From NCBI GenBank assembly GCA_020633335.1, contig JACKDU010000014.1:1-64000 (forward strand): DNA of 64,000 nt, written 5' to 3'. Positions 51,663 through 59,694 of the stretch are shown here, in pieces. The first letter of the stretch is position 1, and the number at the start of each line of letters is the position of its first letter. The notes beneath the pieces are model-generated. The model saw only the letters and a list, made by a program, of their open reading frames with translations, was not told the origin of the DNA and did not search any database. Source of the DNA: Myxococcales bacterium. Its GTDB lineage: Bacteria; Myxococcota_A; Polyangia; Nannocystales; Nannocystaceae. Position numbers and translations under genes: made by a program.

Positions 51663-53285
51663 ATGCACACCTCTACCTTTCTTGGCATGCGCACCTCCAT
51701 CCTTGTCGCCCTCGGCCTCACGGTCGCCGGCGCCTGCACCCCCGGGAAGGGGGGCGACGGCAGCGGCGGCTCGGAGAGCGGCTCCGAGGCGACCGGCGAG
51801 GCGACCAGCGCCTCCGGGAGCGGCTCGAGCGGCTCGAGCGGCTCGACCTCCGGCAGCGGCTCAAGCGGCGGCAGCGGCTCGGCGAGCGAGTCGATGAGCG
51901 GCAGCGGCTCGGCGAGCTCGAGCGGGACCGACACCACCGGCGCTGGCTTCTCCTGCGAGGGCTCCACCCCGATCGATCAGAATTTCGTCGACCCGGCGGC
52001 GGCCTCGGGCTTCGAGCGCTGCCCCGACGGGACGATCCACCGGGTCGAGGCCCGCGCCTGCGAGGCCCCCGCGACCCCGGACTCCTGCGTCGACAACTCC
52101 GGCGGCGGCGCCTGCTCGAGCGCGGCCGATTGCACGGAGCAGCCCTTTGGATCCTGTCAGCAGGACCAGGCCTTCGGCGGGGTGATCGCGTCGACCACCT
52201 GCTCCTGCGTCTACGGCTGCGCGACCGACTCGGACTGCGCAGACGGCCAGATCTGCCGCTGCGCCGGCGACGGCCTCGGCCTCTACACCGAGTGCATCGA
52301 CGGCGGCTGCGTCGACGACTCCGAGTGCGGCGACTACCTCTGCGCGCTCTCGCCGGACACCTGCGAGCCCGGCGGCTTCGTCACCCAGTGCCACGGCCCG
52401 GGCGACCTCTGCTTCGGCGACGACGATTGCCCCGACTTCCAGCCCTGCTACTGGAGCACCTACCCCGAGCCGGCGAAGTGGGCGTGCAACGACGCGGTCT
52501 GCGGGCGCCCCTTCCTGGTCGACGAGGTCGCCCGGGTCGCGCCGGTGATCGAGCGCGCGGGCTGGAGCGCCGGCGGCCCGCGGCCGACGCAGGGGCGCCT
52601 CTCGCCCGCGCTCCGCTCGCGCCTCGGCGATCACTGGGCGGCGATCGCCGCGATGGAGCACGCCAGCGTCGCCTCCTTCGCCCGGGCGATCCTCGAGCTG
52701 ATGGCCGTGGGCGCCCCTGCCGAGCTCGTCGCCGACGCCCAGGTCGCGCTCGCCGACGAGATCGACCACGCCCAGCGGGCCTTCGCCCTCGCCTCGGCCT
52801 TCGCCGGCCGCGAGCTCGGCCCCGGCCCGCTCGCGCTCGACCACGCCCTCGGCGGGACCATCGATCGCCGGCGCCTCGCCGAGGCGGTCGCGCGCGAGGC
52901 CTGCGTCGGCGAGACGGTGGCCGCGGCCGAGGCCCGGATCGCCAGCGAGGCCTGCCGCGATCCGGCGATGGCCCGCTCACTGGCGAAGATCGCCGCCGAC
53001 GAGGAGCGGCATGCTCAGCTCGGCTGGCGGACCCTCGCCTGGCTCCTCGAGGGCCTCGATCCCGCGTCTCGCGCAGGTGTCCTTGGGGTCATGGAGGAGG
53101 CGATCGAGAGCGCCCTCGAGGGCCTCGTCACCGCGCCGCCGGTCGCCGCCGATTCGCCCGAGGAGGCCGTCGCGCGGGCCTTTGGGCTCCTTCCGGCGGG
53201 CGAGCGGGCGGCCCTCGTGCGTTGCGCGCTCGAGGAGATCGTGCGACCCTGCGCGGGCGCGCTCGCCCAGCGCGTGGCGGCCTAG
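51663..53285 (+). CDS. Lipoprotein with Cys-rich and ferritin-like domains
   Basis: 540 aa. Lipobox VAGAC, then a ~70-residue Ser/Gly/Thr linker. Residues about 97-290 are cysteine-rich (CSSAADCTEQPFGSCQQDQA, GCATDSDCADGQICRCAGDG). The last ~220 residues are a ferritin-like four-helix bundle with spaced metal-ligand motifs: AAMEHASVASFAR, ADEIDHAQRAFA, and AADEERHAQLGWR. The ExxH-type pairs suggest a di-iron or similar site outside the inner membrane. The join of these parts recurs in Nannocystis-type myxobacteria as far as I know; function unknown. ATG 51687 would also give a proper signal. Confidence 0.8.
   Translation: MHTSTFLGMRTSILVALGLTVAGACTPGKGGDGSGGSESGSEATGEATSASGSGSSGSSGSTSGSGSSGGSGSASESMSGSGSASSSGTDTTGAGFSCEGSTPIDQNFVDPAAASGFERCPDGTIHRVEARACEAPATPDSCVDNSGGGACSSAADCTEQPFGSCQQDQAFGGVIASTTCSCVYGCATDSDCADGQICRCAGDGLGLYTECIDGGCVDDSECGDYLCALSPDTCEPGGFVTQCHGPGDLCFGDDDCPDFQPCYWSTYPEPAKWACNDAVCGRPFLVDEVARVAPVIERAGWSAGGPRPTQGRLSPALRSRLGDHWAAIAAMEHASVASFARAILELMAVGAPAELVADAQVALADEIDHAQRAFALASAFAGRELGPGPLALDHALGGTIDRRRLAEAVAREACVGETVAAAEARIASEACRDPAMARSLAKIAADEERHAQLGWRTLAWLLEGLDPASRAGVLGVMEEAIESALEGLVTAPPVAADSPEEAVARAFGLLPAGERAALVRCALEEIVRPCAGALAQRVAA
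52154..52169 (+). repeat. 16-nt palindrome site 14 (in ferritin-like lipoprotein)
   Basis: CTGTCA GCAG GACCAG; diverged. Confidence 0.4.
53077..53092 (+). repeat. 16-nt palindrome site 15 (in ferritin-like lipoprotein)
   Basis: GTGTCC TTGG GGTCAT. Confidence 0.5.
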
Positions 53286-53420
53286 GTCGTCGTCGCGGGC
53301 GTCGATCGCCGCCGCCGCAGACGCGGCCCAGGCGGGAGCGCATGAGGGCCGTGGTGAGCCGCTCCTGGCGGGTCCCACGGCCCCGGGCCCATTTCTCGAG
53401 CACGCACGCGACGGAGCACC

Positions 53421-54227
53421 ATGCACCCCCAGATCCTCCCCGAGTCCCTCCGCCCCTACGCCGACCTTATCTTCGGGATCACGGCCGCGATCCTGATCCT
53501 GATCCTCGGCTGGATCGCCAGCAAGTGGGCGAACCGCCTCCTCCTCAAGCTCTTCCGCCGCCGCCAGGTCGACGAGTCGCTCGCCCGCTTCCTCGCCGCC
53601 CTCGCCCAGTACACCGTCCTGGCGATGGGGGTGATCGCGGCCCTCGGCAAGGTCGGGGTCGAGACCACCAGCGTCGTCGCGATCTTCGCCTCGGCCGGCC
53701 TGGCGATCGGCCTCGCCCTCCAGGGGAGCCTCTCGAACTTCGCCAGCGGCGTCCTCCTCCTCCTCTTCCGACCGCTGACGATCGGCGACACCGTCACCGT
53801 CGGCGGCCACCTCGGGACGGTCGAGGAGATCGGCCTCTTCGCGACCACCCTGGTCACCCCGGGGAACGAGATGGTCGTGGTCCCGAACGCCGCGGTGACC
53901 GGCGGGAGCATCGTCAACCACACCTGCCGGGGCACCCGCCGCGGCAAGGTCGAGATCGGCGTCGCCTATGGCACCTCGATCGAGGTGGCGACGTCTGCCC
54001 TCCAGCGGGCGGCGGATCGGACCGCGCTGATCCTGCGCGATCCCGCGCCCGCCGTCGTCTTCGTCGGTTTTGGGGCCTCATCGCTCGACTTCGTGGTCGC
54101 CGGCTCGTCGAAGTCCGGTGATTACCTCGCTATGCTCCACAACCTGCGGGTGGCGATCTACGAGGAGCTCAACGCCGCGAAGATCGACATCCCCTTCCCG
54201 CAGATGGTCGTCCACAAGGCGTCCTGA
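53421..54227 (+). CDS. MscS-family mechanosensitive channel
   Basis: 268 aa small-conductance mechanosensitive channel. Three transmembrane helices: LIFGITAAILILILGWIASK, the segment around TVLAMGVIAALGKVGV, and the pore-lining TM3 with IFASAGLAIGLALQGSLSNF, where the Ala/Gly pattern and QGSLSNFASG are typical. The beta domain follows (FRPLTIGDTVTVGGHLGTVE, VVVPNAAVTGGSIVNHT). Size matches the E. coli MscS core. Releases solutes on hypo-osmotic shock. The lipase gene follows within a few bases. Confidence 0.95.
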   Translation: MHPQILPESLRPYADLIFGITAAILILILGWIASKWANRLLLKLFRRRQVDESLARFLAALAQYTVLAMGVIAALGKVGVETTSVVAIFASAGLAIGLALQGSLSNFASGVLLLLFRPLTIGDTVTVGGHLGTVEEIGLFATTLVTPGNEMVVVPNAAVTGGSIVNHTCRGTRRGKVEIGVAYGTSIEVATSALQRAADRTALILRDPAPAVVFVGFGASSLDFVVAGSSKSGDYLAMLHNLRVAIYEELNAAKIDIPFPQMVVHKAS

Positions 54228-54313
54228 TCCATGCAGAGCAGCACCACCACGATCCCGCGCCCGACGGCGTCCACGTCCACCTCCACGTCTGGGAGCCCGA
54301 TCCCGGGGCGGCG

Positions 54314-55150
54314 GTGCGTGGGGTCGTCGTCATCGCCCACGGCCTCGCCGAGCACGGGGCCCGCTACGCCCGCGTCGCCGAGGCGCTCACGACCCACGGC
54401 CTCGCGGTCTTCGCCCCCGATCACCGCGGCCACGGCCGGACCTCGCCGGAGGCCGAGCACGGCTTCTTCGCCGAGGACCACGGCTGGCAGCGGGTCCTCG
54501 ACGATCTCACCCGGGTGGTCGAGCACGCCAAGCGGGCCCACCCGGGGGTCCCCTGCGTGCTCATGGGCCACAGCATGGGGACGACGGTGTCGCTCTCCTG
54601 GCTCCTCGGCCACTCGAAGGACGTCGACGCGGTGGTCCTCTCGGCGCCGACCGGCAAGGTCGGACCCCTCCTCCACATCGGCAAGGTCGTCGCCCGGATC
54701 GAGGCCCTCCGGATCGGCAAGCGGGGGCGCTCGAAGCTCCTCAACAACATGGCCTTCGGCGCCTACAACAAGGCGTTCCGGCCGAACCGCACCGAGTTCG
54801 ACTGGCTCTCGAAGGATCCGGACGAGGTCGACAAGTACGTCGCCGATCCCTGGTGCGGCTTCATCCCCTCCGCCCAGCTCTGGGTCGATCTCCTCGGCGC
54901 CCAGTCGTCGATCCAGGGGCACGAGCTCGCGCAGATCCGCCGAGACCTGCCGATCTACATCATCGCCGGCACCCGCGATCCGGTCGGCGGCGGCGGCTCG
55001 CAGGTCAAGGCCTGGATCGACCTCGCCCGCGGCCTCGGCCTCTCGGTCGAGCACCGCTTCTGGAACGAGGGGCGCCACGAGCTCCTCAACGAGGTCGAGC
55101 GCGACGCGGTCACGGCCGACGTGATCGGCTGGATCGAGCGGCACATCTAG
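54314..55150 (+). CDS. Alpha/beta hydrolase, monoacylglycerol lipase-like (S33)
   Basis: 278 aa from GTG 54314. Motifs: VVVIAHGLAEHGARY, FAPDHRGHGRTSPEAEHGF, nucleophile GHSMG (Ser 87), acid in IIAGTRDPVGGG, and His in NEGRHELLNE. This is the monoglyceride lipase/lysophospholipase branch. The same frame reads further upstream as GVHVHLHVWEPDPGAAVRG, which is the expected first beta strand, but has no start codon; an ATG at 54231 exists one frame off. So the true start may be 54231 with a one-base break before 54314. It follows mscS directly. Confidence 0.85.
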   Translation: MRGVVVIAHGLAEHGARYARVAEALTTHGLAVFAPDHRGHGRTSPEAEHGFFAEDHGWQRVLDDLTRVVEHAKRAHPGVPCVLMGHSMGTTVSLSWLLGHSKDVDAVVLSAPTGKVGPLLHIGKVVARIEALRIGKRGRSKLLNNMAFGAYNKAFRPNRTEFDWLSKDPDEVDKYVADPWCGFIPSAQLWVDLLGAQSSIQGHELAQIRRDLPIYIIAGTRDPVGGGGSQVKAWIDLARGLGLSVEHRFWNEGRHELLNEVERDAVTADVIGWIERHI

Positions 55151-55170
55151 CTGGGCGTCCCCCGGTCGCA

Positions 55171-55203
55171 GATGGCGCGGCACCTCCCCGGGGCCGCGCC
55201 ATC
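55171..55203. terminator. Bidirectional terminator, perfect 11-bp stem
   Basis: GATGGCGCGGC (55171-55181) pairs with GCCGCGCCATC (55193-55203) across an 11-nt loop. It separates the lipase gene from a convergent hypothetical gene. Confidence 0.65.
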
Positions 55204-55227
55204 GCCGTGTCTGGGCGTGGCGGCCGG

Positions 55228-55767
55228 CTAGACCGCGCCGACGCCGAAGATGAAGGTCCCGCGGTCGAGGTAGTCGCCGACGTCGTGCCAGTCCGCGCGG
55301 AAGAGGATCGTGTTGCCGATGTAGTTGCTCGGCTGGATCCCCGTCGGGACCGCGAGGTTGAAGGAGAGCGACGAGGCGCCGTTGGCCGGGAGGTGGAGGC
55401 CGGCGAAGCTGGGCTCGGTGAGCCGCGGGAAGCGGGCGTCGACCGCCTGGACGGCGTCGCCGATCTCCGGGACGAAGTTCGCCGGGCCGACGAAGACATG
55501 TCCGAAGAGCCAGACCTCGTCGGTCGCGCTCGGGTTCTGGATCCCGACGTTGTAGGTGATCGAGCCACCCGGCGTGGTCATCGACGACCACGACTGCCAG
55601 ACGATCATCGGCGCGGCCGCGACCACCCGCCCGCCGCTCCGGGGCGGGCTCAGGCGCGCGCGGAGCTTGGGCTCGTCGAGGGCGGTGAAGCGGAGCTTCT
55701 TGGCGGCGGCGTCGCGCCGGTGGCTCTCGATCTCGCTCATCACGCTGCGGACTAGATTCTCGGGCAT
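55228..55767 (-). CDS. Hypothetical protein
   Basis: 179 aa, no family recognised. ATG 55767 is chosen because GAGGAA lies about 9 nt upstream; the longer reading to 55860 adds an unlikely basic stretch. The N-terminus is helical and charged (NLVRSVMSEIESHRRDAAAK). The remainder is beta-rich with GGSITYNVGIQNPSATDEVW, LFGHVFVGPANFVPEIGDA and SLSFNLAVPTGIQPSNYIG, resembling an immunoglobulin-like fold of extracellular or structural proteins. No signal peptide is seen. The 16-nt palindrome at 55498 lies inside it. Confidence 0.6.
   Translation of the reverse strand: MPENLVRSVMSEIESHRRDAAAKKLRFTALDEPKLRARLSPPRSGGRVVAAAPMIVWQSWSSMTTPGGSITYNVGIQNPSATDEVWLFGHVFVGPANFVPEIGDAVQAVDARFPRLTEPSFAGLHLPANGASSLSFNLAVPTGIQPSNYIGNTILFRADWHDVGDYLDRGTFIFGVGAV
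55498..55513 (+). repeat. 16-nt palindrome site 16 (in hypothetical gene)
   Basis: ATGTCC GAAG AGCCAG; differs from site 13 only in the first base. Confidence 0.55.
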
Positions 55768-55903
55768 CGCTCGGTTCCTCGCTTTCGAGGTCCGTGGATA
55801 GGACGGATCGGCCGGGCGGCGAAGCGAAAGAGCTTCCGTCGCCGCCGAGCGCGGCGGCAAACGCTGCTCAGGTGGGCTCGAAGAGCGCCCTGCGCGTCGT
55901 CGC

Positions 55904-57121
55904 CTATTTGAGCTCGGGACCCCAGACGTCCTTGGAGATCGGCCCGGTCGGCCCGTCCTCGAGGCGGCAGACGCCGATCAGATCGCTGATGTCGATCCCG
56001 AGGGTCGAGCAGTCCTCCTCGTTGCCCCAGCGGAAGATCGGCCCGCCGCCGGGGACGTCGATCGGATCGGCGCCCGGGTCGGTGAATTGGTCGCTCATCC
56101 ACACCGGCCAGACCTCGCCGCCGAGCCCCTCCTTGGCGAAGTAGTCGAAGCCGGCGACCCGCTCCCAGGTGTCCCAGGCGATCCCCGCCGAGGTCACGTC
56201 GGTGAGGTCCGTACAGACGAGCGTGATGCAGACGTCGAAGACCGGATCGGTCTCGCCGATCGACATGTAGACGTGATCGCCGGGGGTGCTCCACACCCCG
56301 TGGGAGCCCCAGGCCGAGTAGACGACCGGGTGGGTGTCCTGATAGCGCTCGATCTCCACCCACTCGTAGACCCCGCCGAAGGAGTGGGCCGAGAGGTAGG
56401 CCTGGATCGGCGTGAGCTCGTCGCCGGGGCCCTTCATGAGGCGCACCGTGATGTGCTCCCAGTCGCCGACGTGGTTGCCCCAGATCGTGTCGACGACCGA
56501 CTTGCCCCGGTTGTACGGGTACCAGAAGAAGTAGACGAGATCGACGACGCCGCCGCCCTTGTCCGCGTAGAAGGCGTAGACCGGCGCGCTCTCGAGGTCG
56601 CCGCCGAAGAAGGGGAGGGTGTCCGAGGGGCTCTCGAGCGGATCGGTCGAGCGGATCCAGAACTTGCCCTCGCCGTCGGCGAAGCGGGTCATCGACGCGA
56701 ACGCGAACTCGACCGACGACGGGAAGTACTCCTCGTCCTTGTCGAGCCAGACCCGCGGGGCGTAGGTGGCGAGCGCCTCGAGGCGAGGATCGACGGGCTC
56801 GCCGGTGGTCGCGGTGTCGCCGGTGGTCGGGGGGTCGCCGGTCGAGGTCGCGCCGCCCGTGGCGTCGCCGCTCGTGGCGTCGCCGCTGCTCCCGCCGCCC
56901 GAGCCCCCGGTCTCGACGCCGCCGCTCGAGCTCGTCGAGGTCGCGCCGTCGCTCGCCGACGCGGTCGCCGACGCGCTCGCGCTCGCGCCGGTCGACGCCG
57001 CGGTCGCGCCGCTGGGGTCGCCGTCTCCGCCCTGGGGGCAGGCGCCCAGGAGGAGCGCGACGCAGCCGAAGAAGAGCGACCCTCGGGCCCTCGCCGTGAC
57101 CATCCCCATCCCGATCTCCAT
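55904..57121 (-). CDS. Vps62-like lipoprotein
   Basis: 405 aa. Lipobox LLLGAC is followed by a ~90-residue Ser/Thr/Gly/Ala linker. The domain resembles the Vps62/DUF946 family: YAPRVWLDKDEEYFPSSVEF, YFFWYPYNRGKSVV, WGNHVGDWEHITVRLMKG, LSAHSFGGVYEWVEIER and VVYSAWGSHGVW. In fungi and bacteria these proteins are secreted or vacuolar; biochemical function is unknown. Probably attached to the outer membrane here. Single gene with its own promoter region upstream (57122-57235 holds a copy of the 16-nt palindrome). Confidence 0.8.
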   Translation of the reverse strand: MEIGMGMVTARARGSLFFGCVALLLGACPQGGDGDPSGATAASTGASASASATASASDGATSTSSSGGVETGGSGGGSSGDATSGDATGGATSTGDPPTTGDTATTGEPVDPRLEALATYAPRVWLDKDEEYFPSSVEFAFASMTRFADGEGKFWIRSTDPLESPSDTLPFFGGDLESAPVYAFYADKGGGVVDLVYFFWYPYNRGKSVVDTIWGNHVGDWEHITVRLMKGPGDELTPIQAYLSAHSFGGVYEWVEIERYQDTHPVVYSAWGSHGVWSTPGDHVYMSIGETDPVFDVCITLVCTDLTDVTSAGIAWDTWERVAGFDYFAKEGLGGEVWPVWMSDQFTDPGADPIDVPGGGPIFRWGNEEDCSTLGIDISDLIGVCRLEDGPTGPISKDVWGPELK

Positions 57122-57171
57122 CGAGGCGCGAGCGTAGCACGTCCCCCGCGCTCGTCGGCGGCGGGACGGAG

Positions 57172-57187
57172 ATGTCCCAACGGTCCG
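57172..57187 (+). repeat. 16-nt palindrome site 17 (intergenic, upstream of Vps62-like gene)
   Basis: ATGTCC CAAC GGTCCG; diverged right half. Confidence 0.45.
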
Positions 57188-57235
57188 GTCCGCCGGGTCA
57201 GCGCGTCGGAGCGCCGACGCGCGCCCACCTGGGGA

Positions 57236-57982
57236 TCAGGGCTGCGGCTCGCCGGCCCACTCGGTCGCCTCGCGGAGCTGGTCGTGCGGGAAGTGGCGGA
57301 GCTCGGCGTGGAGGAAGTGCTCGAGGAGGCGGGGGGCGACGTCGAAGAGCTTGCCGTCGGCGACCAGCGCGACCCGGCGGATCCGCGTGTGGTGGTCGCG
57401 GACGAAGCGGAGGTGGCGGATCAGCGCGCCGATGTTCTCCCAGCCCGGGATCCCCTTGGTGTTGATCACCAGCCCGGCGAGCTCGCCGTAGCTCTCGATC
57501 CACGGGTCGACGGTGAGCGCGAGCGCGTCGAAGTCCTCCTGACGCAGCGGCCCGTGGGGCTCCATGACCAGGACGCCGCGCTCCGGGAGGAGGTGGTGAG
57601 AGATCCGCGCGCCGGCCTCGGGCTCGCTGAGCCAGGCGATCGCGTCGGCCTCGGCTGCGACCGAGAAGACCCGCATGGGGCAGGGCAGGAGGGCGCCCGC
57701 GAGGCGCACGCCCTCGCGCAGCCAGGCGATGTCGGTGACGACCGCGGCCCGCTCGAGGAGGCGGAGGTAGTGGAGGCCGACCCGCATGTCCTCCCAGGCG
57801 GCGCCCGCCGAGAAGCCCTCGAACTCGGCGCCGAAGCGATAGAGGAGCCGGACGCGTCGTCCCTCGCGGTGGGCCCGCTCGAGGAGGGGATCGATCACGC
57901 TGAGGTAGTCGTCGCGGGAGATGTTGCCGGTCGCGTTGAGCCCGTCGATGCCGGCGGGGAGATCCTGGATCCGCTCGATCAT
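57236..57982 (-). CDS. Double SpoIIAA-like (STAS/SEC14-type) protein
   Basis: 248 aa made of two similar halves, each of the SpoIIAA-like fold also called DUF3478. First half: NISRDDYLSVIDPLLERAHR, RVRLLYRFGAEFEGFSAGAA, AWLREGVRLAGALLP. Second half: LRQEDFDALALTVDPWIESY, LAGLVINTKGIPGWENIGAL, IRRVALVADGKLFDVAPRLL. Family members bind small ligands or lipids; no phosphorylatable serine can be assigned. The start is the ATG at 57982. Cytoplasmic. A duplicated version in one chain is less usual than the single domain. Confidence 0.82.
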   Translation of the reverse strand: MIERIQDLPAGIDGLNATGNISRDDYLSVIDPLLERAHREGRRVRLLYRFGAEFEGFSAGAAWEDMRVGLHYLRLLERAAVVTDIAWLREGVRLAGALLPCPMRVFSVAAEADAIAWLSEPEAGARISHHLLPERGVLVMEPHGPLRQEDFDALALTVDPWIESYGELAGLVINTKGIPGWENIGALIRHLRFVRDHHTRIRRVALVADGKLFDVAPRLLEHFLHAELRHFPHDQLREATEWAGEPQP

Positions 57983-58088
57983 GGGGAGGGACGCTACCAG
58001 GCGAGGCCGCGAGGGCGCCTGCAATGCTTGCAGGACGCGGCGTCACGTCCTCCTGCGCGTGAATCACCGCGCCGCCGCGTGTCGCTGC

Positions 58089-58116
58089 AGCGACAGCGAC
58101 AGCGACAGCGACAGCG
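58089..58116. repeat. Hexanucleotide tandem repeat AGCGAC x4.7
   Basis: Four exact AGCGAC units plus most of a fifth, in the gap between the STAS gene (start 57982) and the stop of the FecR-like gene at 58139. A six-base unit would not change a frame but may vary spacing. Confidence 0.8.
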
Positions 58117-58138
58117 GCCTGAGCGAGCTCGGCCCGCG

Positions 58139-59095
58139 CTAGCGCGGCCTGAGGCCGCGGCAGCGTGGGCCGGGGCCCAGGCGATCGAGCGCCCGCTCGA
58201 CGTCGGCGGTGAGCGAGCCCGACGGGTAGCGATCGAGGTAGAGCTGGTAGGCGCAGCGCGACGCGTCGAGGTCGCCCTCGGCGCGCTCGAGGCGACCGAG
58301 GTCGAGGAGGCCGCGGCCCGCCTCGCTCGATCGTGGGTAGGTGGTGACCAGGCTCCGGAGGTGGCGGATCGCCGCCGGTCGCTGGCCGCGGCGGAGGCTG
58401 GCCTCGGCGAGCTCGGCGAGCTCGGCCGCGCTCGGACGGGCCGGCGCGGCGTCGGCGAGGAGCTCGGGCGCGCTCGCCTCGGGCTTCGCGGGCCGCTGCG
58501 GCGGCGTCACCGGCTCGCGCTCGCCGTCGCGGACCCAGTAGGCCACGCCGCTCTCGACGATCACGTCGGTGATCGAGCTTGCGACCGCGACGGTGAAGCG
58601 ACCCGTCTCGACCCCGAGCTCGCCCTCTGGCGTCAGCACGGTCAGCGCGCCCTCGTCCTCGACGTCGATGCGGTATGTCCCATTGGACAGGCGAATCGCG
58701 TGGGGACCGATCACCTCGGCCGGGATCCCGTGGGGCTCGAGGAGCTCGATCGCCGCGCCCGCGGCCAGGCGGGGGCCGAGCGGCGCGGCCTCCTCGACGA
58801 CCTCGCTCGGCGTCGCCGGGACGGCCTCCGCCTGCGCGAGGGTCGCCGCCGCCGGACGGACGTAGAGCGCCCGCTCGACCGAGACCCCGAGGTAGATCAG
58901 CGAGAGGCAAGCCGCCGCCGCGAGCCCGCCGTGGAGCCATCGTTGCCGCCGTCGCTCTCGCCGCTCTTGATACGCCTCGAAGATCTGGTCCGCGGTGACC
59001 CGCACGCGCGGGAGCTTCTGCTGGCTCCCGGCGAGCTTGATCATCCGTCGCAGCTCCGGCGAGGCGAGCCCATCGTCACGCCCTTTGTCGCTCAT
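58139..59095 (-). CDS. FecR-like anti-sigma/regulator with TPR region
   Basis: 318 aa. An ~50-residue basic cytoplasmic N-terminus, one transmembrane helix (LHGGLAAAACLSLIYLGVSV, about residues 54-73), then a FecR-like beta domain (NGTYRIDVEDEGALTVLTPE, ETGRFTVAVASSITDVIVES) and a C-terminal TPR-like part (RGQRPAAIRHLRSLVTTYPR, AEGDLDASRCAYQLYLDRYP). The ATG overlaps the stop of the ECF sigma gene. It most likely holds the sigma factor at the membrane and releases it on an envelope signal. Confidence 0.82.
   Translation of the reverse strand: MSDKGRDDGLASPELRRMIKLAGSQQKLPRVRVTADQIFEAYQERRERRRQRWLHGGLAAAACLSLIYLGVSVERALYVRPAAATLAQAEAVPATPSEVVEEAAPLGPRLAAGAAIELLEPHGIPAEVIGPHAIRLSNGTYRIDVEDEGALTVLTPEGELGVETGRFTVAVASSITDVIVESGVAYWVRDGEREPVTPPQRPAKPEASAPELLADAAPARPSAAELAELAEASLRRGQRPAAIRHLRSLVTTYPRSSEAGRGLLDLGRLERAEGDLDASRCAYQLYLDRYPSGSLTADVERALDRLGPGPRCRGLRPR
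58675..58690 (+). repeat. 16-nt palindrome site 18 (in FecR-like gene)
   Basis: ATGTCC CATT GGACAG; perfect 5-bp stem with a 4-nt loop. Confidence 0.65.
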
Positions 59096-59670
59096 TCCGC
59101 GTCTCCTCTCCAGGGGAGCCCGAGGGCCGCGCAGAGGAGCTGCTCGGCCCGCCGGGCGCGGTAAGAGATCGTGCTGATCGGCGCGCCGAGGGCCTCCGCG
59201 GCCTCGCAGAGGCTCAGGCCCTCGACCGCGCGGGCGACGAAGGCCTCGCGGAGGCGGTCGGGCAGGGAGCCGAGCGCGTCGTAGAAGCTGTCGCGCTGCT
59301 GCGCGGCCATCATGTCGTCTTCAGGGGTCGGCGAGCTCGCGTCACCCGCGGGCGCGTAGCTCAGCTCGCGGGCGCGGCGGCGGCGCTGCGACTCCCACCA
59401 GCTCCGCACCTTGTTGGTGGCGATCGTGTAGAGCCAGGTCGAGAGCTGGGAGTCGCCGCGGAACCCCGGGAGCGCGAGGAAGGCGGCGATGAAGACCTCC
59501 TGGACGAGGTCGTCGACCGACGCAGGGTCGCCGGTCATCCGCAGGATCTGTTGGGCGATCCGATCGCGGTGGGCGGTGAAGATGATCGACTGCGCCTCGC
59601 GATCGCCACGCTGCGCCGCGGCGAGGACATGGCTCGCTTGCTCGAGGTGCGCGCGCAGATCAATCGACAT
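59092..59670 (-). CDS. ECF-type RNA polymerase sigma factor
   Basis: 192 aa. Region 2 with VDDLVQEVFIAAFLALPGF and GDSQLSTWLYTIATNKVRSW; region 4 with LPDRLREAFVARAVEGLSLC and EAAEALGAPISTISYRARRA. No region 3, as in ECF sigma factors. Overlaps the FecR-like gene by 4 nt, and follows an outer-membrane-type gene by 24 nt. Possible TATAGT-like -10 lies just upstream in that gap, so it may also have its own promoter. Confidence 0.93.
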   Translation of the reverse strand: MSIDLRAHLEQASHVLAAAQRGDREAQSIIFTAHRDRIAQQILRMTGDPASVDDLVQEVFIAAFLALPGFRGDSQLSTWLYTIATNKVRSWWESQRRRRARELSYAPAGDASSPTPEDDMMAAQQRDSFYDALGSLPDRLREAFVARAVEGLSLCEAAEALGAPISTISYRARRAEQLLCAALGLPWRGDAE

Positions 59671-59694
59671 CAGCAGAGCGACTATACGCGATCT

